DNA of 64,000 nucleotides from Streptococcus oricebi (GCF_017883985.1 NZ_PRDG01000001.1:447771-511770), one strand, 5' to 3'; counted from the stretch's first letter, positions 54,477 through 64,000 are shown. Numbers and translations are program-made. The notes: generated by a model not told the origin, from the sequence alone.

Positions 54477-55178
54477 CTACTTATGGCTGAGTTTTTTTGT
54501 CAGGAAGTCACCGACAAATTGGATAATAAAGATTAGTAAAATAATTACCAAGGTTGCTGTAAAGGTGACATCATTATTAAAACGTTGATAACCGTAGGAA
54601 ATGGCCACATTACCGATTCCGCCAGCTCCGACAGCTCCCGCCATGGCTGTTTCACCAACCAGGGAAATCAAGGTAACTGTTGTCACCCGAATCAAATCAG
54701 GCAGACCCTCGCTTAGATAAACCCAGACAATGTCCCAGAAGGTTGCGCCTGAGGCCTGGGCAGCCTCAATCACACCACCATCCAACTCAGCTAGCACCAC
54801 CTGAACCTGCCGAGCAAAGAAGGCAAAGACCGCAAAGGAGAGGGGCACCAGGGCCGCATTTGGTCCAATTCCTGTTCCGACAATGGCCTTGGAGAAGGGA
54901 GAGAGGAGGGCCAGAAGGATGATAAAGGGAATGGCCCTAAAAATCGAGGTCAGCTTATCTAAAATCCAGTAGAGAACCCGATTCTCCAAGACTCCCCCTG
55001 GAGCTGTCAAGACCAGAAAGAGACCAGTCACCAGTCCTAAAAGTCCACCGATTAGAAAGGAGACAAAGGTCATATAGAGGGTCAGATAAATAGCCGTTCC
55101 CCAGCCAGCCTGACCCGACCAGCCCATCTTATAAACATTTGGTAAAAATTCCTTGATAAAGTCTAATACTGCTTGCAC
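54477..55178 (-). CDS. metP: methionine ABC transporter permease
   Basis: 233 aa, five to six helices. MetI-type permease with the EAA loop (GVIEAAQASGATFWDIVW-like) contacting MetN, and VGETAMAGAVGAGGIGNVAISYGYQ. It works with MetN and MetQ in high-affinity methionine uptake. Two nt after metN. Confidence 0.94.
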   Translation of the reverse strand: MQAVLDFIKEFLPNVYKMGWSGQAGWGTAIYLTLYMTFVSFLIGGLLGLVTGLFLVLTAPGGVLENRVLYWILDKLTSIFRAIPFIILLALLSPFSKAIVGTGIGPNAALVPLSFAVFAFFARQVQVVLAELDGGVIEAAQASGATFWDIVWVYLSEGLPDLIRVTTVTLISLVGETAMAGAVGAGGIGNVAISYGYQRFNNDVTFTATLVIILLIFIIQFVGDFLTKKLSHK

Positions 55179-55180
55179 TC

Positions 55181-56245
55181 TTATTCGCCTCCTTTAAGAA
55201 CCTTAATGGCTACATTGGCTGCCGCCAGTCCTTCTTTTGCTGCCTGCAACTGCTCTGGACTTCCCGACAGGATACCGACTAGTTCTCCGACCGGGGTGGT
55301 GTCTAGAATTTCAATATTACCAAAGAGAATATTGGCCGATACACCAAAGCTCTTATACAAGTCATTGACAATGGCAGTATCCGTCGTTGCTCCAGAATAC
55401 TTGAGATGAACCAGAATACTATCCTCAGGTAGGTTCTTGACAATATTTTGCCGGTAGATTTTAACCAAAGCTTCGTCAATTCCTGTCGCTGTGGTAATAA
55501 AGTCCTGGGTCAAGTCATTTTTAGGATTGGAGAAAATATCTAAGACTGATCCTTCTTCAATCAACTGTCCATCCTGCATGACTGCCACTCGATTAGCAAT
55601 ATCCTTGACAATCTGCATCTCATGAGTAATGAGCACCACTGTCAAGCCTAGGTCCCGATTCAGCTCTTGAAGGAGCCCTAAAATTTCCTTGGTCGTTTTA
55701 GGATCCAGGGCCGAGGTAGATTCGTCAGAAATCAAGATTTTAGGGTCATTAGCCAGGGCCCGGGCAATGGCGACCCGCTGCTTTTGACCACCCGATAGTT
55801 GGGAGGGGTAGTTTTCAGCCCTTTCAGCCAAGCCCACTTTTTCGAGTAGGGCCTGGACCTTGGCTTCCTTTTCCTCCTTAGTCATATCCGCATGCTTGAG
55901 AGCAAAGGCGACATTTTCCCGAGCGGTCTTTTGGTTCATCAGATTAAAATGCTGGAAAATCATCCCAATCTGACGCCGTTTCTGCCGCAAGCCTTCTGCT
56001 GTCAGCTGAATTTTCCCTTGATCAAACAGGAGGTCTCCGTCCACTGTAATCTGGCCGGCAGTTGGGACCTGTAAAAGGTTGACCACTCTGACCAGGGTGG
56101 ACTTACCAGCCCCTGAATAACCAACAATTCCATAAATATCCCCTGGATTGATATGGATACTGGTATCCTTTACGGCCTGAATCGTCCGTTTTTTCTGATG
56201 AAAGGTCACATCAATATGATCTAGTTTAATAATTGGATGAGTCAT
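55181..56245 (-). CDS. metN: methionine ABC transporter ATP-binding protein
   Basis: 354 aa. Walker [10 protein letters not shown], signature LSGGQKQR, Walker [14 protein letters not shown], and the C-terminal NIL/ACT regulatory domain (from about 270) that senses internal methionine. It overlaps the peptidase gene by 20 nt. Confidence 0.95.
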   Translation of the reverse strand: MTHPIIKLDHIDVTFHQKKRTIQAVKDTSIHINPGDIYGIVGYSGAGKSTLVRVVNLLQVPTAGQITVDGDLLFDQGKIQLTAEGLRQKRRQIGMIFQHFNLMNQKTARENVAFALKHADMTKEEKEAKVQALLEKVGLAERAENYPSQLSGGQKQRVAIARALANDPKILISDESTSALDPKTTKEILGLLQELNRDLGLTVVLITHEMQIVKDIANRVAVMQDGQLIEEGSVLDIFSNPKNDLTQDFITTATGIDEALVKIYRQNIVKNLPEDSILVHLKYSGATTDTAIVNDLYKSFGVSANILFGNIEILDTTPVGELVGILSGSPEQLQAAKEGLAAANVAIKVLKGGE

Positions 56246-57611
56246 AACTTGCGATTATCTCCTCTATTAGTTCAATATGGGTGTAGTAGTCTGCAATTTT
56301 AACATTTTCGTCGCCACCATGATCTCGGCTATTGGGATTTCCTATCCCAAAGGCCGCAATCGGTGCTTCCAAGGCTTCAAAGACAGTGTGCATGGGCCCA
56401 GTTCCTGCGGTTGTCGGCAAGACTGAGACTCCAGCTGGATAGAAATTTTTAGCGATTTCAATCACATTTAGAATGGATGGTGCGCTCATATCAGAGCGAT
56501 AACTCTTCTCACCCAAGGTATAGATGAGCTCCACCTTATCAAAACCATTCTTATGCAACTGCCTCTCAATCTTATTTAGTACATCCTTAGGCTCTAAGCC
56601 CGGTACTAAACGTACTTCCATTTTGGCAAAGGCTGCCGCCGGTAAAATGGTCTTAACCCCCTTACCCTGATAGCCTGTTCCCATCCCCTCAATATTCAGG
56701 GCCGGTTCAAAATAAAAACGTCTGAGAAAGTCTTTCCGGTCTTTAACCAAGAGTGGGAGCTCCAAACCATAGATTCGCTGAAGTTCCTTATAGTCCCCAT
56801 TGACATAGGTCTCCAGAAGCTCCATTTCCCTTTGATTGGGCTCTTTAATCTCCTCATATAGGCCATCAACCAAGAGGCGACCGTCGCTCGCTCTTAAACT
56901 AGCTAGGGCGTTTAGCAGATACCAGGAAGCTGAGTCGATAACCCCCCCAAAACTGGAGTGAATATCCACGTCTGCACTCTTTACCACCATATCAAAGGTC
57001 ACAATTCCCTTATTCCCGCCTGAGATTTCCAGACGACCACTTGCATCGGTCCGTCCCTGCTCCCAGACCAGAAGGTCCGCTCCGCGCAGGTGCTTACGAT
57101 GTCTTTTAAGGTATTTGTCCAGGTCAGTTGAGGCTGATTCCTCTGCCCCTTCAATAATAAAGGTGATATTGACTGGTAAATCGCCCATCCGCTTCAAATA
57201 TCTACGGACGGCTGTCAAACGAGCTGTGATATGGCCCTTGTCATCATCCACTCCCCGGCCATAGATATGACCATAATGGACAGAAAGGGTAAAAGGAGCC
57301 TCCGTCCAAGGTTGGTCATCATCTGCTGGGACCGTATCATAATGATGGTAAAAAATAATGGTCTTAGCCTTGGGATTGGACGATTTAAATTCAGCAATAA
57401 CAAAGGGAGCCGTGTAGGCATCATCGATTTGGACCTTGGCCCCTGCTGCTGTAAAAATTTCTCCCAAATAGTGAGCCACCTCATAGAGGCCTACCTGCTG
57501 GGCAAAGACTGACTTCTTAGCAATCAGGGTTCGCAAAACCTCAAAATAATGCTGGGTAACTTCATCTGTCTGGAATTTCTCAATCTGCTCTTGCTCTGTT
57601 GCAAAAACCAT
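56226..57611 (-). CDS. M20 family dipeptidase
   Basis: 461 aa di-zinc peptidase: [25 protein letters not shown] (catalytic Glu) and DIHSSFGG in the lid. Always found between metQ and metN in related streptococci; it may release methionine from dipeptides. The frame is open to 57695 but [13 protein letters not shown] (57611) is the family N-terminus. Confidence 0.92.
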   Translation of the reverse strand: MVFATEQEQIEKFQTDEVTQHYFEVLRTLIAKKSVFAQQVGLYEVAHYLGEIFTAAGAKVQIDDAYTAPFVIAEFKSSNPKAKTIIFYHHYDTVPADDDQPWTEAPFTLSVHYGHIYGRGVDDDKGHITARLTAVRRYLKRMGDLPVNITFIIEGAEESASTDLDKYLKRHRKHLRGADLLVWEQGRTDASGRLEISGGNKGIVTFDMVVKSADVDIHSSFGGVIDSASWYLLNALASLRASDGRLLVDGLYEEIKEPNQREMELLETYVNGDYKELQRIYGLELPLLVKDRKDFLRRFYFEPALNIEGMGTGYQGKGVKTILPAAAFAKMEVRLVPGLEPKDVLNKIERQLHKNGFDKVELIYTLGEKSYRSDMSAPSILNVIEIAKNFYPAGVSVLPTTAGTGPMHTVFEALEAPIAAFGIGNPNSRDHGGDENVKIADYYTHIELIEEIIASYDSSNY

Positions 57612-57647
57612 AAAAGCTTCACTTTCTCCTATACATTTAATAGCAAA

Positions 57648-57677
57648 ATCGGAGCTGAAACACAGGGCTCCAGCTCC
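57648..57677 (-). terminator. hairpin between metQ and the peptidase gene
   Basis: Minus strand: GGAGCTG / CAGCTCC, 13-nt loop, then GATTTTG. Possibly a partial terminator that keeps metQ mRNA more abundant. Confidence 0.5.
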
Positions 57678-57789
57678 TAAAGGCTTGATAGTCAAAGAAC
57701 CTTGCTCGGACTACCTATGATTATTTGTGGACCCACTCCCTCTTTCATAACCATTTCAAAACAGTCTGCCAAGGGCCTCACATCTTATA

Positions 57790-58623
57790 TTACCACACTG
57801 GTTGGTCCATTCCTTTTGAGGATTTTTCGATGACTTTTTTAACTTCATCTGTATGGTAGGCCTTAATCAATTTCTCAATCGCATCGGCCTTGTCTGATTT
57901 TTTCCAGTCCTTTTTGGCTACAATAATATTGAACCATTGTTTAGAGTTTTCATCTTTTGGCTCGATAAAGAGGGCTGTTTCAGGGTCAATCCCTGCTTCT
58001 GTAACAAAGGTATTGTTGATAACTGCTGCTGCTACCGACTCTAATGAACGGGCCGTTTGACTAGCCTCTAACTCAGTAATTTTAAGGTTTTTCTTGTTTT
58101 CCTTAATGTTAGCAACTGTCGCTAACTCTGTTCCTGAGACATCTAACTTAATCAAGCCAGCTGCTTGGAGCAAGTAGAGGGCCCGGCTTTCATTAGTCGG
58201 ATCATTAGGGATAGCAATTTCAGCTCCGTCCTTGATGTCCTCAACCTTTTTAACTCCTTGTCCTGGGTAAAGACGAATTGGAGCTAGGTAGGTGTCGGCA
58301 ATAGCTGTCAAATCTTCCTTATTTTCCTTGTTCCAGTTTTTAAGGAAATTGTAGTGTTGGAAGGCATTGATATCAACTTCTCCCTCAGCAGTCGCCTTAT
58401 TAGGCTGAGAGTAGTCGGTAAACTCAGTAAACTCGAGTTTAATTCCTTCCTTGTCCAAGAGCTCTTGAATCTTATTCCAACGAGCCTCCTCTGTTTCACT
58501 CTTGGTCATAATCCCAACTTTTAATGTTTTTGCATCTGATTTTGAGTTAGAGCCACAAGCAACCAACGTCAAAGTTGCCACTGCAATCAAGGCTCCTAGA
58601 CCCAACCATTTTTTTAGTTTCAT
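57790..58623 (-). CDS. metQ: methionine-binding lipoprotein
   Basis: 277 aa. Lipobox LVAC (Cys 23), NlpA/MetQ fold with TEFTDYSQPNKATAEGEVDINAFQ-like segment and IPNDPTNESRAL. It delivers methionine to MetNP. First gene of the operon; a MetR-like box lies about 85 nt upstream. Confidence 0.95.
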   Translation of the reverse strand: MKLKKWLGLGALIAVATLTLVACGSNSKSDAKTLKVGIMTKSETEEARWNKIQELLDKEGIKLEFTEFTDYSQPNKATAEGEVDINAFQHYNFLKNWNKENKEDLTAIADTYLAPIRLYPGQGVKKVEDIKDGAEIAIPNDPTNESRALYLLQAAGLIKLDVSGTELATVANIKENKKNLKITELEASQTARSLESVAAAVINNTFVTEAGIDPETALFIEPKDENSKQWFNIIVAKKDWKKSDKADAIEKLIKAYHTDEVKKVIEKSSKGMDQPVW

Positions 58624-58706
58624 TTGCTTTCTCCTTTAAAATTTAATACCTTATCAGTATCTCATAGTTTGAGACCTCTGACAAATTGTTTTTTCTAAAA
58701 GAAATC

Positions 58707-58723
58707 TATAGTTACAGGCTATA
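58707..58723 (-). promoter_or_regulatory. MetR/MtaR-like box before metQ
   Basis: TATAGTTACAGGCTATA resembles the streptococcal Met box TATAGTTTSAAACTATA with three mismatches. The consensus is from memory. Confidence 0.5.
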
Positions 58724-58782
58724 CCCTGAAAGAAGCCCTCTTGGCCTCTCCCTGTGAGCTAGATTTGACTTAGAGGAAATAT

Positions 58783-58815
58783 AAAAAGAGGCGGAGATTA
58801 AAATCTCCAACCTCT
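58783..58815 (-). terminator. terminator after the amino-acid-binding lipoprotein gene
   Basis: Minus strand: AGAGGTTGGAGATT / AATCTCCGCCTCT with an inner mismatch pair, then TTTTTAT. Confidence 0.85.
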
Positions 58816-58899
58816 AAAAGGCCTTAAAAAGAAGCTTGAGCTACTGGCCATTTGGCGCAAGCCTTTCAGGACCAACTTCTGCCCACTTTTTCTAGCTAA

Positions 58900-59742
58900 T
58901 TATTTAATATCCGCGGCTTCTGGTAGGTAGCTTGCTCCGAAGAATTCTTTGGAAAGTTTTTCCAGAGTTCCGTCTTCGTAAAGCTCCTTAATCCGCTTGT
59001 TGACAAAGTCTTTCAACTCATCTTGTCCCTTGGCTAGAAGGGGATAAACATAAGGTTGTTGATCGCTTGGCAATTCAATCACCTTGAGGTTATCTAATTT
59101 TTGGTTTTTAATGACAGTCTCTACACCAATCTTATCAAAAATCTTGTAGTCAAACTTACCGTCATTCAGATGGTTCATAATTTGCTGGAAGTCTGCCTTG
59201 GTGTAGTTAATCTCTGTTGGATTGTCAGAGTGCTCCTCATTATATTTCTCCAACTGGGCTGCTGTGGTTGTCCCCTGCACTACCTCGGTAGACTTGCCCC
59301 CGATATCATCCAAGGATTTGATTGAACTATCGTCTTTTTTGACAACTAGGACATTGGGGTTCTTAGCGGTTGGAGCCGCATAGAGGTACTTGTCTGCCCT
59401 TTCCTTAGTATAGCTGATGTTGTTAACCGCCATCTGGTAGCGGTCACTATCTAGACCTGCAAAGATTCCTGACCATTCAGTGGTCTCAAACTTGACCTCA
59501 TACTTTTCAGAATCCTTAAAAATAGCCCGAATGGTTTCGATTTCAAAACCGGTCAACTTGCCATTTTCTTCATAGTTGAAAGGCTTTGGTGAAGCGTTGG
59601 TTGCCACTGTGACAACTGTTTTTTTAGAAGAGTCAGATCCAGCTGAATCTTTTTTAGAAGCTGAGCAGGCTGCAAGAGCCGTCAGACCCAGTAATCCAAC
59701 AGCTGTAATAGCTACATATTTTAATGTTTTTTCCAATTTCAT
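58900..59742 (-). CDS. amino-acid ABC transporter substrate-binding lipoprotein 1
   Basis: 280 aa. Lipobox LAAC (Cys 26), SBP family 3 with [32 protein letters not shown] and a Tcy/FliY-like body. It is probably a cystine or polar amino acid receptor. No permease or ATPase adjoins. The start at 59742 follows GGAGG; the frame is open to 59778. Confidence 0.88.
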   Translation of the reverse strand: MKLEKTLKYVAITAVGLLGLTALAACSASKKDSAGSDSSKKTVVTVATNASPKPFNYEENGKLTGFEIETIRAIFKDSEKYEVKFETTEWSGIFAGLDSDRYQMAVNNISYTKERADKYLYAAPTAKNPNVLVVKKDDSSIKSLDDIGGKSTEVVQGTTTAAQLEKYNEEHSDNPTEINYTKADFQQIMNHLNDGKFDYKIFDKIGVETVIKNQKLDNLKVIELPSDQQPYVYPLLAKGQDELKDFVNKRIKELYEDGTLEKLSKEFFGASYLPEAADIK

Positions 59743-59854
59743 TTTAGCTTGTCCTCCATAAAAGTCTTTTTCTATCATAACAAAATTTTTAGACTTTGCC
59801 CAATAAAACTTCTTTATGGCCGAGATAGTTTTTCTTTATGACTAAGGGAGCTGC

Positions 59855-60661
59855 TTAACTTCCAGATAGCTCTTTTTCACTGGGTAAATAAGAGCCTCCC
59901 AAAAATTTCTGGCTCAATTTTTCCAGGCTACCATCCCGATACAATTCCTTGATAACCCTATTAAATTCCTTCTGAAAAGCTGCATTCTCCTTAGCAAAAA
60001 TCAGATAATTTAAGGGATTGCCTTCAAGCTCAACACTTGTCAAATTATAGCCTTTTTCAGCCACAATGCTATCAACCGAAATTTTATCAAAAATAAGATA
60101 GTCAAATTCGCCATTGTCCAAATCCATCAGACGCTTGCTCACATCTTCCCCAGAATAGTCAATCAGCGAAGGATTGTCCTGATGTTGCTGATTCCAGTCA
60201 GTGACAAGCTTAGCGGTTGAGGTTCCTGTGTCGTCTTGCGTTCTTTTACCCCCAATATCATCCAAGGAAGTAATTGCTGCCCCCTTCCTAGTCACTAAAA
60301 CCAGGGGATTTCTGGCAATGGGAAGGGAATAGAGATACTTTGCTGCCCGTTCATCTGTATAACTCAGATTGTTGGCCGCAACTTGGTAGTGCCCACTATC
60401 CAGGCCAGGAAAAATACTTTCCCAACTGGTTCGCTTAAATTCCACCTGATAATCAGGCAATTTCTTATCAACCGCCTTTAAAACCTCAATATCATAGCCA
60501 GTCAAGTTGCCATCCTCTTCAAAAGCAAAAGGCTTGATGTCACCAGCGGTTGCTACAAGAATGGTTTGAGGTTGCTTGTCGGACTTTCTTTCAGCCTGCT
60601 TGCTTTGACAGGCAAAAAGCAAGGGACTAAGAAAAGTAGCTAGAAGAAGTAATTTTTTCAT
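59855..60661 (-). CDS. amino-acid ABC transporter substrate-binding lipoprotein 2
   Basis: 268 aa paralogue of lipoprotein 1: lipobox LFAC (Cys 18), KPFAFEEDGNLTGYDIEVLKAV and YQVAANNLSYTDERAAKYLYS. The true start is the ATG at 60661 behind GAGGAG; the frame runs open to 60823. The ribosome-binding site lies in a 15-bp hairpin stem. Ligand unknown. Confidence 0.87.
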   Translation of the reverse strand: MKKLLLLATFLSPLLFACQSKQAERKSDKQPQTILVATAGDIKPFAFEEDGNLTGYDIEVLKAVDKKLPDYQVEFKRTSWESIFPGLDSGHYQVAANNLSYTDERAAKYLYSLPIARNPLVLVTRKGAAITSLDDIGGKRTQDDTGTSTAKLVTDWNQQHQDNPSLIDYSGEDVSKRLMDLDNGEFDYLIFDKISVDSIVAEKGYNLTSVELEGNPLNYLIFAKENAAFQKEFNRVIKELYRDGSLEKLSQKFLGGSYLPSEKELSGS

Positions 60662-60668
60662 CAATAAG

Positions 60669-60711
60669 GGACTCCTCTCTTTTTTCTTATCATAGCAAAA
60701 GAAAGGAGTCC
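60669..60711 (-). promoter_or_regulatory. hairpin covering the ribosome-binding site of lipoprotein 2
   Basis: 15-bp arms (60697–60711 and 60669–60683, one G·U) around a 13-nt loop. The downstream arm contains GAGGAG. A -10 TATAAT (minus, 60717–60722) just upstream would start the RNA before the hairpin. Confidence 0.5.
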
Positions 60712-60728
60712 TGCCTATTATATTCTTT

Positions 60729-61886
60729 TTATGATTTTGATAGCCTGTCCTTATAATGCCCCAATAAAAAGAGGGCACTTTGAAGGTAAAAGGGAACAGA
60801 AACCTTAAAGGCCTCGTCATCAATAGTCATCCTATCATGATGTAAATCTGGCGCAGCAGCTGCTCCATTAGAACCGATAAAGGCAAAGACGCCTGGTATT
60901 TTCTCCTGATAGAAGGCAAAGTCCTCCCCAGCCATAGAAGGGCTGGCCTCTACTAGCTCTACTCCCTCTAACTGGTGGGCATTTTCTCGAAGGAGCTGGC
61001 TAAGTTCCGTATGATTATAGGTTACCGGTGGTGTCTGGTCCCATTCAATCTCTACCTGGGCCGCAAAATTAGCTGCCGTATTTTCCACAATTCGGATAAA
61101 ATCCCTCTTCAACTTGGAGCCGACCTCTGGATTGAAAGAGCGAATAGTCCCCTCAAAAAAGCCCGTCTGGGGCAGGACATTCCAGGTTGCCCCAGCCTCG
61201 ATATGGGTTACCGAAAGTACAGCCGACTCAAAAGGAGAAACTGTCCGAGCAAGTAGAGCTTGAAGATTTTGAATCATACTAGTCAGACTTAAGATCGTAT
61301 CCACACCCAGGTCTGGACGCGCCGCATGACTGCTGGTCCCCTCTACAAGGACCTTGAATTTTTCCACACCAGCCATGACTCCACCGGGACTTAGAGCTAG
61401 CTGGTTGGGTTTTAACTGGGGCATATTATGAAAACCAACAATAGCCAGCACATCATCAAGCAAGCCCGTTTCAAGGACCGCACGCGCCCCTTGAGATGTC
61501 TCCTCGGCTGGTTGGAAAATGAGCCGAACACAGCCTGAAAACTCCTCCTCCCTAGCCTTTAGAAGCTCTGCCGCTCCTAGAAGACTGGTCTGGTGAAAAT
61601 CATGCCCACAAGCGTGCATGACCCCTTGGTTTTGACTAGCATAGGGCAGGCCCGTCTTTTCTATAATAGGAAGGGCATCAATATCCGCCCGCAGAGCGAT
61701 AACCGGCTGACCTGAGCCAATCTCAGCAATTAGCCCTGTCTCAAGCGAACTATCCAAGACCTTGATATTTAGTTTTTCTAGCTCTTCCCGCAAAAAGGCT
61801 GTTGTCTCAAACTCCTGGCCCGAAAGCTCTGGATGCTGATGCAAATACTGGCGAATGCCCTTTAATTTTTCGTAAAATCTTTCCAT
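60729..61886 (-). CDS. M20D amidohydrolase (hippurate hydrolase / N-acyl amino acid deacylase-like)
   Basis: 385 aa di-zinc enzyme: HACGHDFH (metal ligands), PAEETSQGA (catalytic Glu), AARPDLGVD, and MAGEDFAFY near the end. Relatives release amino acids from N-acyl conjugates or deacetylate diaminopimelate. The start at 61886 sits behind GGAGGAG. It precedes the amino-acid receptor gene and may be linked with amino acid supply. Confidence 0.9.
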   Translation of the reverse strand: MERFYEKLKGIRQYLHQHPELSGQEFETTAFLREELEKLNIKVLDSSLETGLIAEIGSGQPVIALRADIDALPIIEKTGLPYASQNQGVMHACGHDFHQTSLLGAAELLKAREEEFSGCVRLIFQPAEETSQGARAVLETGLLDDVLAIVGFHNMPQLKPNQLALSPGGVMAGVEKFKVLVEGTSSHAARPDLGVDTILSLTSMIQNLQALLARTVSPFESAVLSVTHIEAGATWNVLPQTGFFEGTIRSFNPEVGSKLKRDFIRIVENTAANFAAQVEIEWDQTPPVTYNHTELSQLLRENAHQLEGVELVEASPSMAGEDFAFYQEKIPGVFAFIGSNGAAAAPDLHHDRMTIDDEAFKVSVPFYLQSALFLLGHYKDRLSKS

Positions 61887-61940
61887 GACAAGCTCCTCCA
61901 CTTCCATTTGAAAGTAGTATAGCATAATTTGAGCAAATAA

Positions 61941-61960
61941 GAAAAGCCCCACAAGGGGCT
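61941..61960 (-). terminator. terminator after yebC
   Basis: Minus strand: AGCCCC-TTGT-GGGGCT, then TTTCTTATTT. Confidence 0.8.
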
Positions 61961-61965
61961 GGGGT

Positions 61966-62682
61966 TTAAAATCCTTCTACATTGGTATAAACTTTTTGCA
62001 CGTCTTCGTCGTCTTCGAGGACATCGTAGAGTTTCTCAAAAGTCGCCAAATCATCACCAGTAAGGACCACCTCTGACTGGGGAATCATTTCAAGCTCTGT
62101 CACTTGGAATTCTTCCAGACCAGAATCGCGTAAGGCCAGCAGGGCCTTGTGTAAGTCTGTTGGAGCTGTATAGACTGTAATTGTCCCTTCTTCTGCCTCC
62201 ACATCGTCCACATCAACATCTGCTTCCAAAAGAAGCTCAAAGATACTGTCGGCATCATCACCCGCAAAAACGATTACCCCCTTATGGTCAAACAGATAAG
62301 AAACTGAACCAGAAGCTCCCATGTTTCCACCATTTTTACCAAAGGCTGCGCGGATATTAGCTGCCGTCCGGTTGACATTAGAAGTCAAGGTATCGACAAT
62401 CAGCATGGAGCCATTTGGGCCAAAACCTTCATAACGCCCTTCGGTAAAGGTTTCGTCCGTATTTCCTTTAGCCTTGTCCAAGGCCTTATCAATAACATGC
62501 TTAGGCACTTGGGCTTGCTTGGCCCGGTCGATAACAAATTTCAGGGCTGAATTTGATTCAGGATCTGGCTCTCCCTTTTTCGCTGCAACATAGATTTCAA
62601 CACCAAACTTTGCATAAACCTTTGAGTTTGCACCGTCCTTGGCTGTCTTTTTAGCTACAATATTGGCCCATTTACGTCCCAT
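61966..62682 (-). CDS. yebC: YebC/PmpR family regulator
   Basis: 238 aa. Typical N-terminus [20 protein letters not shown], then [29 protein letters not shown] core and three-domain YebC fold. YebC proteins bind DNA as regulators and, as recently shown, assist ribosomes at proline-rich stretches. The start at 62682 is the family N-terminus; the frame is open to 62766. Confidence 0.94.
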   Translation of the reverse strand: MGRKWANIVAKKTAKDGANSKVYAKFGVEIYVAAKKGEPDPESNSALKFVIDRAKQAQVPKHVIDKALDKAKGNTDETFTEGRYEGFGPNGSMLIVDTLTSNVNRTAANIRAAFGKNGGNMGASGSVSYLFDHKGVIVFAGDDADSIFELLLEADVDVDDVEAEEGTITVYTAPTDLHKALLALRDSGLEEFQVTELEMIPQSEVVLTGDDLATFEKLYDVLEDDEDVQKVYTNVEGF

Positions 62683-62790
62683 GATATCTCCTTTGTTCAA
62701 TAGAAAATTCTTTTTTAAATCTTTATTATTATAACACAAGTCCCAAGGAATTTCACTAGGCGACAAAAGATTTTCAGATAAAGCATCAGG

Positions 62791-62822
62791 AAAAATCCAG
62801 CCACTTAAAAGTAGCTGGATTT
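62791..62822 (-). terminator. terminator after the two-helix membrane protein gene
   Basis: Minus strand: AAATCCAGCTACTT / AAGTGGCTGGATTT (one mismatch or G·U), then TT (five T in total). Confidence 0.8.
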
Positions 62823-62830
62823 ACAATAAG

Positions 62831-63364
62831 CTAGATTCCCTTAATCGTCAGATTGGGATTGATTTTTTTAAAGTCTGAAACCAGATCATCAATGGTGCCA
62901 TTCAAGTCTGAAATCGTCACCCGTAGGGTCCTTTTATCGACTGGCTTGATGTAGAGATAATCGTAGCGGCTATCTCTCCTACCATAATCAGAATCATAAG
63001 TGGTATAGGTCCCCGACTCATAACGCAGGCTCTCAATCTCAGACCAGCTAAGAAAGTAACTTTTAAAATAACCGGGCCGAACCATCAAGCCTTCTTGATT
63101 TCCTTTAATGATACTGAGCGGTAGAAGGCGGATAAGGGCTGTTATCAGCATATACAAACTCAGGATAAAAAAGCAGGAGGGAACAAATACAAAGAGCATC
63201 TTGCCTAGTGAAAAGGAAAAGTGACTATCACTAGCACCAAAAACAGGGAAGAATTGCGAGGCCGCTAGGGACCAAACAATGGTAAAAGCCAATATAAAAG
63301 TAGCCAAAAACAAGCGACTAATGAAGTTTTTCTTGCGGTAACGATAGTCAAATAATGTATCCAT
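62831..63364 (-). CDS. small membrane protein with two helices and PH-like C-terminus
   Basis: 177 aa. Two transmembrane segments (about 15–40 and 57–80) and a C-terminal soluble part (GLMVRPGYFKSYFLSWSEIESLRYE) like a bacterial PH domain. AAGGAGGAG directly precedes the ATG at 63364, 10 nt after the stop of the upstream lipoprotein-like gene, so they form an operon. Function unknown. Confidence 0.7.
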   Translation of the reverse strand: MDTLFDYRYRKKNFISRLFLATFILAFTIVWSLAASQFFPVFGASDSHFSFSLGKMLFVFVPSCFFILSLYMLITALIRLLPLSIIKGNQEGLMVRPGYFKSYFLSWSEIESLRYESGTYTTYDSDYGRRDSRYDYLYIKPVDKRTLRVTISDLNGTIDDLVSDFKKINPNLTIKGI

Positions 63365-63374
63365 CTGCTCCTCC

Positions 63375-64000
63375 TTAAATATCACTTGGAACCTTGATTG
63401 CATTTTTATCAACCTTGTTCAAAGAAAAATATTTTAGATGAATGAGGAGCTTGATTTTCCCCCTATCTCCATCATATTTGAAGCCCAAATCAAACTTCTC
63501 CATATAAAAGGTCTTCTTATTCACCTTAACGGTCAAGGACTTATCTAGCTCTAGCTGGTCAAGATTGCTCAATTCTAAGTTGAACTGCTCCTTAAAGAGA
63601 CCCAAGAGATCTGTATTTTGACTTGTCAGGGTTAAAGTATAATATTGGCTATCCTCCTTAACCTTCAAATCATCGGCCATCTCACTCAACACCTTCCAGA
63701 CCTTAAAATAATCTGGTCGAATGTAATAATCCCCCTCTTCATCTTCCGCAACCATTTTTTCCCAAGTCCCGGTCTCACTCTGGCGGCTGTAAACAGGGTT
63801 ATTGCTTCCGCCAGGCATGACGATTTCTTCAAAGCTTTTCTTCCCCTCTTTGAGAGAATCAAAGCTAGCCTTCCCCTTGACCAAGTCGCCGGTTCCTTTT
63901 TTATAAATCAAGCTGGCCGTCATGTCTTGACTGGATACAGGACTATCTGATTCTTCATAGGTAGCAAAGTCAGCCTTCATTTTCATGGAGGTCAGCTTCT
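63375..64000 (-). CDS. lipoprotein-like protein (DUF6612-like), 5' partial
   Basis: The frame is open to the right window edge, so the N-terminus is missing. The visible 208 aa show alternating beta-strand sequence (VYSRQSETGTWEKM, YYIRPDYFKVWKVL, FYMEKFDLGFKY) as in the LolA-like DUF6612 lipoproteins of Firmicutes. That family call is from memory. It is upstream of the two-helix membrane protein in one operon. Confidence 0.6.
   Translation of the reverse strand, partial: KLTSMKMKADFATYEESDSPVSSQDMTASLIYKKGTGDLVKGKASFDSLKEGKKSFEEIVMPGGSNNPVYSRQSETGTWEKMVAEDEEGDYYIRPDYFKVWKVLSEMADDLKVKEDSQYYTLTLTSQNTDLLGLFKEQFNLELSNLDQLELDKSLTVKVNKKTFYMEKFDLGFKYDGDRGKIKLLIHLKYFSLNKVDKNAIKVPSDI

Noticed and set aside
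1..64000. CRISPR array, insertion sequence, prophage, tRNA or rRNA genes, BOX/RUP elements
   Set aside because: Looked for and not recognised. The only direct repeats noted are the lipoprotein array spacers, the T-box module, the PadR operators, the gtf C-terminal repeats and the 10-bp repeat in the acyltransferase gene.

Overview
The window looks like chromosomal DNA of a viridans-type Streptococcus, most like the Mitis/Sanguinis groups. The evidence is a single-domain GH70 glucosyltransferase next to an rgg regulator, an orphan RitR-type regulator (Asn53, Cys128) beside gnd, a metQ–M20 peptidase–metN–metP cluster, dpr, a ComX-box prepilin peptidase, and CsoR/CstR and PadR regulators. The species cannot be resolved from sequence alone. 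No rRNA, tRNA, CRISPR array, insertion sequence or prophage was seen. Most genes are on the minus strand.

Layout. 1–4 kb (+): an esterase cut by the window edge, then two proline-iminopeptidase-like paralogues flanking a class-C beta-lactamase-like hydrolase. 4–7 kb: a small membrane protein and typA (−), rsuA-type pseudouridine synthase (+). 7–10.3 kb (−): an A+T-rich tandem array of four related lipoprotein or membrane-anchored proteins with conserved micro-ORFs between or after them. 10.3–12.3 kb: rhodanese-like protein, yqgQ, dpr with a PerR box (−), then prepilin peptidase (+) directly behind a ComX box. 12.3–19 kb (−): complete trpEGDCFBA behind a Trp T-box with one specifier stem but two antiterminator/terminator modules. 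19–24.9 kb (−): VanZ-like protein, YutD, RitR, gnd, flotillin, YceD. 25–30.5 kb (−): glucosyltransferase and rgg. 30.5–30.75 kb: a candidate plus-strand small RNA. 30.7–33.2 kb (−): cation transporter, htpX, lemA. 33.3–38.3 kb (+): TetR–MFS–FtsX permease–ATPase export operon. 38.4–40.3 kb (+): rsmG and an acyltransferase gene interrupted by a 10-bp tandem repeat. 40.3–41.7 kb (−): DUF2812 pseudogene, its intact paralogue, and a PadR regulator with three palindromic operators. 42–44.3 kb: CoA-disulfide reductase, rhodanese and a CstR-like sensor, divergent around a palindrome. 44.6–47.9 kb (−): ECF transporter T and A components with a nucleoside phosphorylase. 48–49.6 kb (−): a twin-domain monooxygenase-like protein and a twice-frameshifted amidohydrolase. 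49.9–54.3 kb (−): lipoprotein, trhO, two ECF S-component-like proteins and a SAM hydrolase. 54.5–62.7 kb (−): methionine ABC importer, amino-acid-binding lipoproteins, M20 hydrolases, YebC. The right edge cuts a lipoprotein-like gene.

Working together: tryptophan synthesis is controlled by tRNA-Trp charging. A methionine/SAM theme links metQNP, the SAM hydrolase, the nucleoside phosphorylase and the orphan ECF parts. The CstR module fits persulfide handling, and PerR–dpr fits peroxide defence. The least explained items are the lipoprotein/micro-ORF array, the candidate small RNA before rgg, the partly duplicated T-box and the repeat-mediated break in the acyltransferase.
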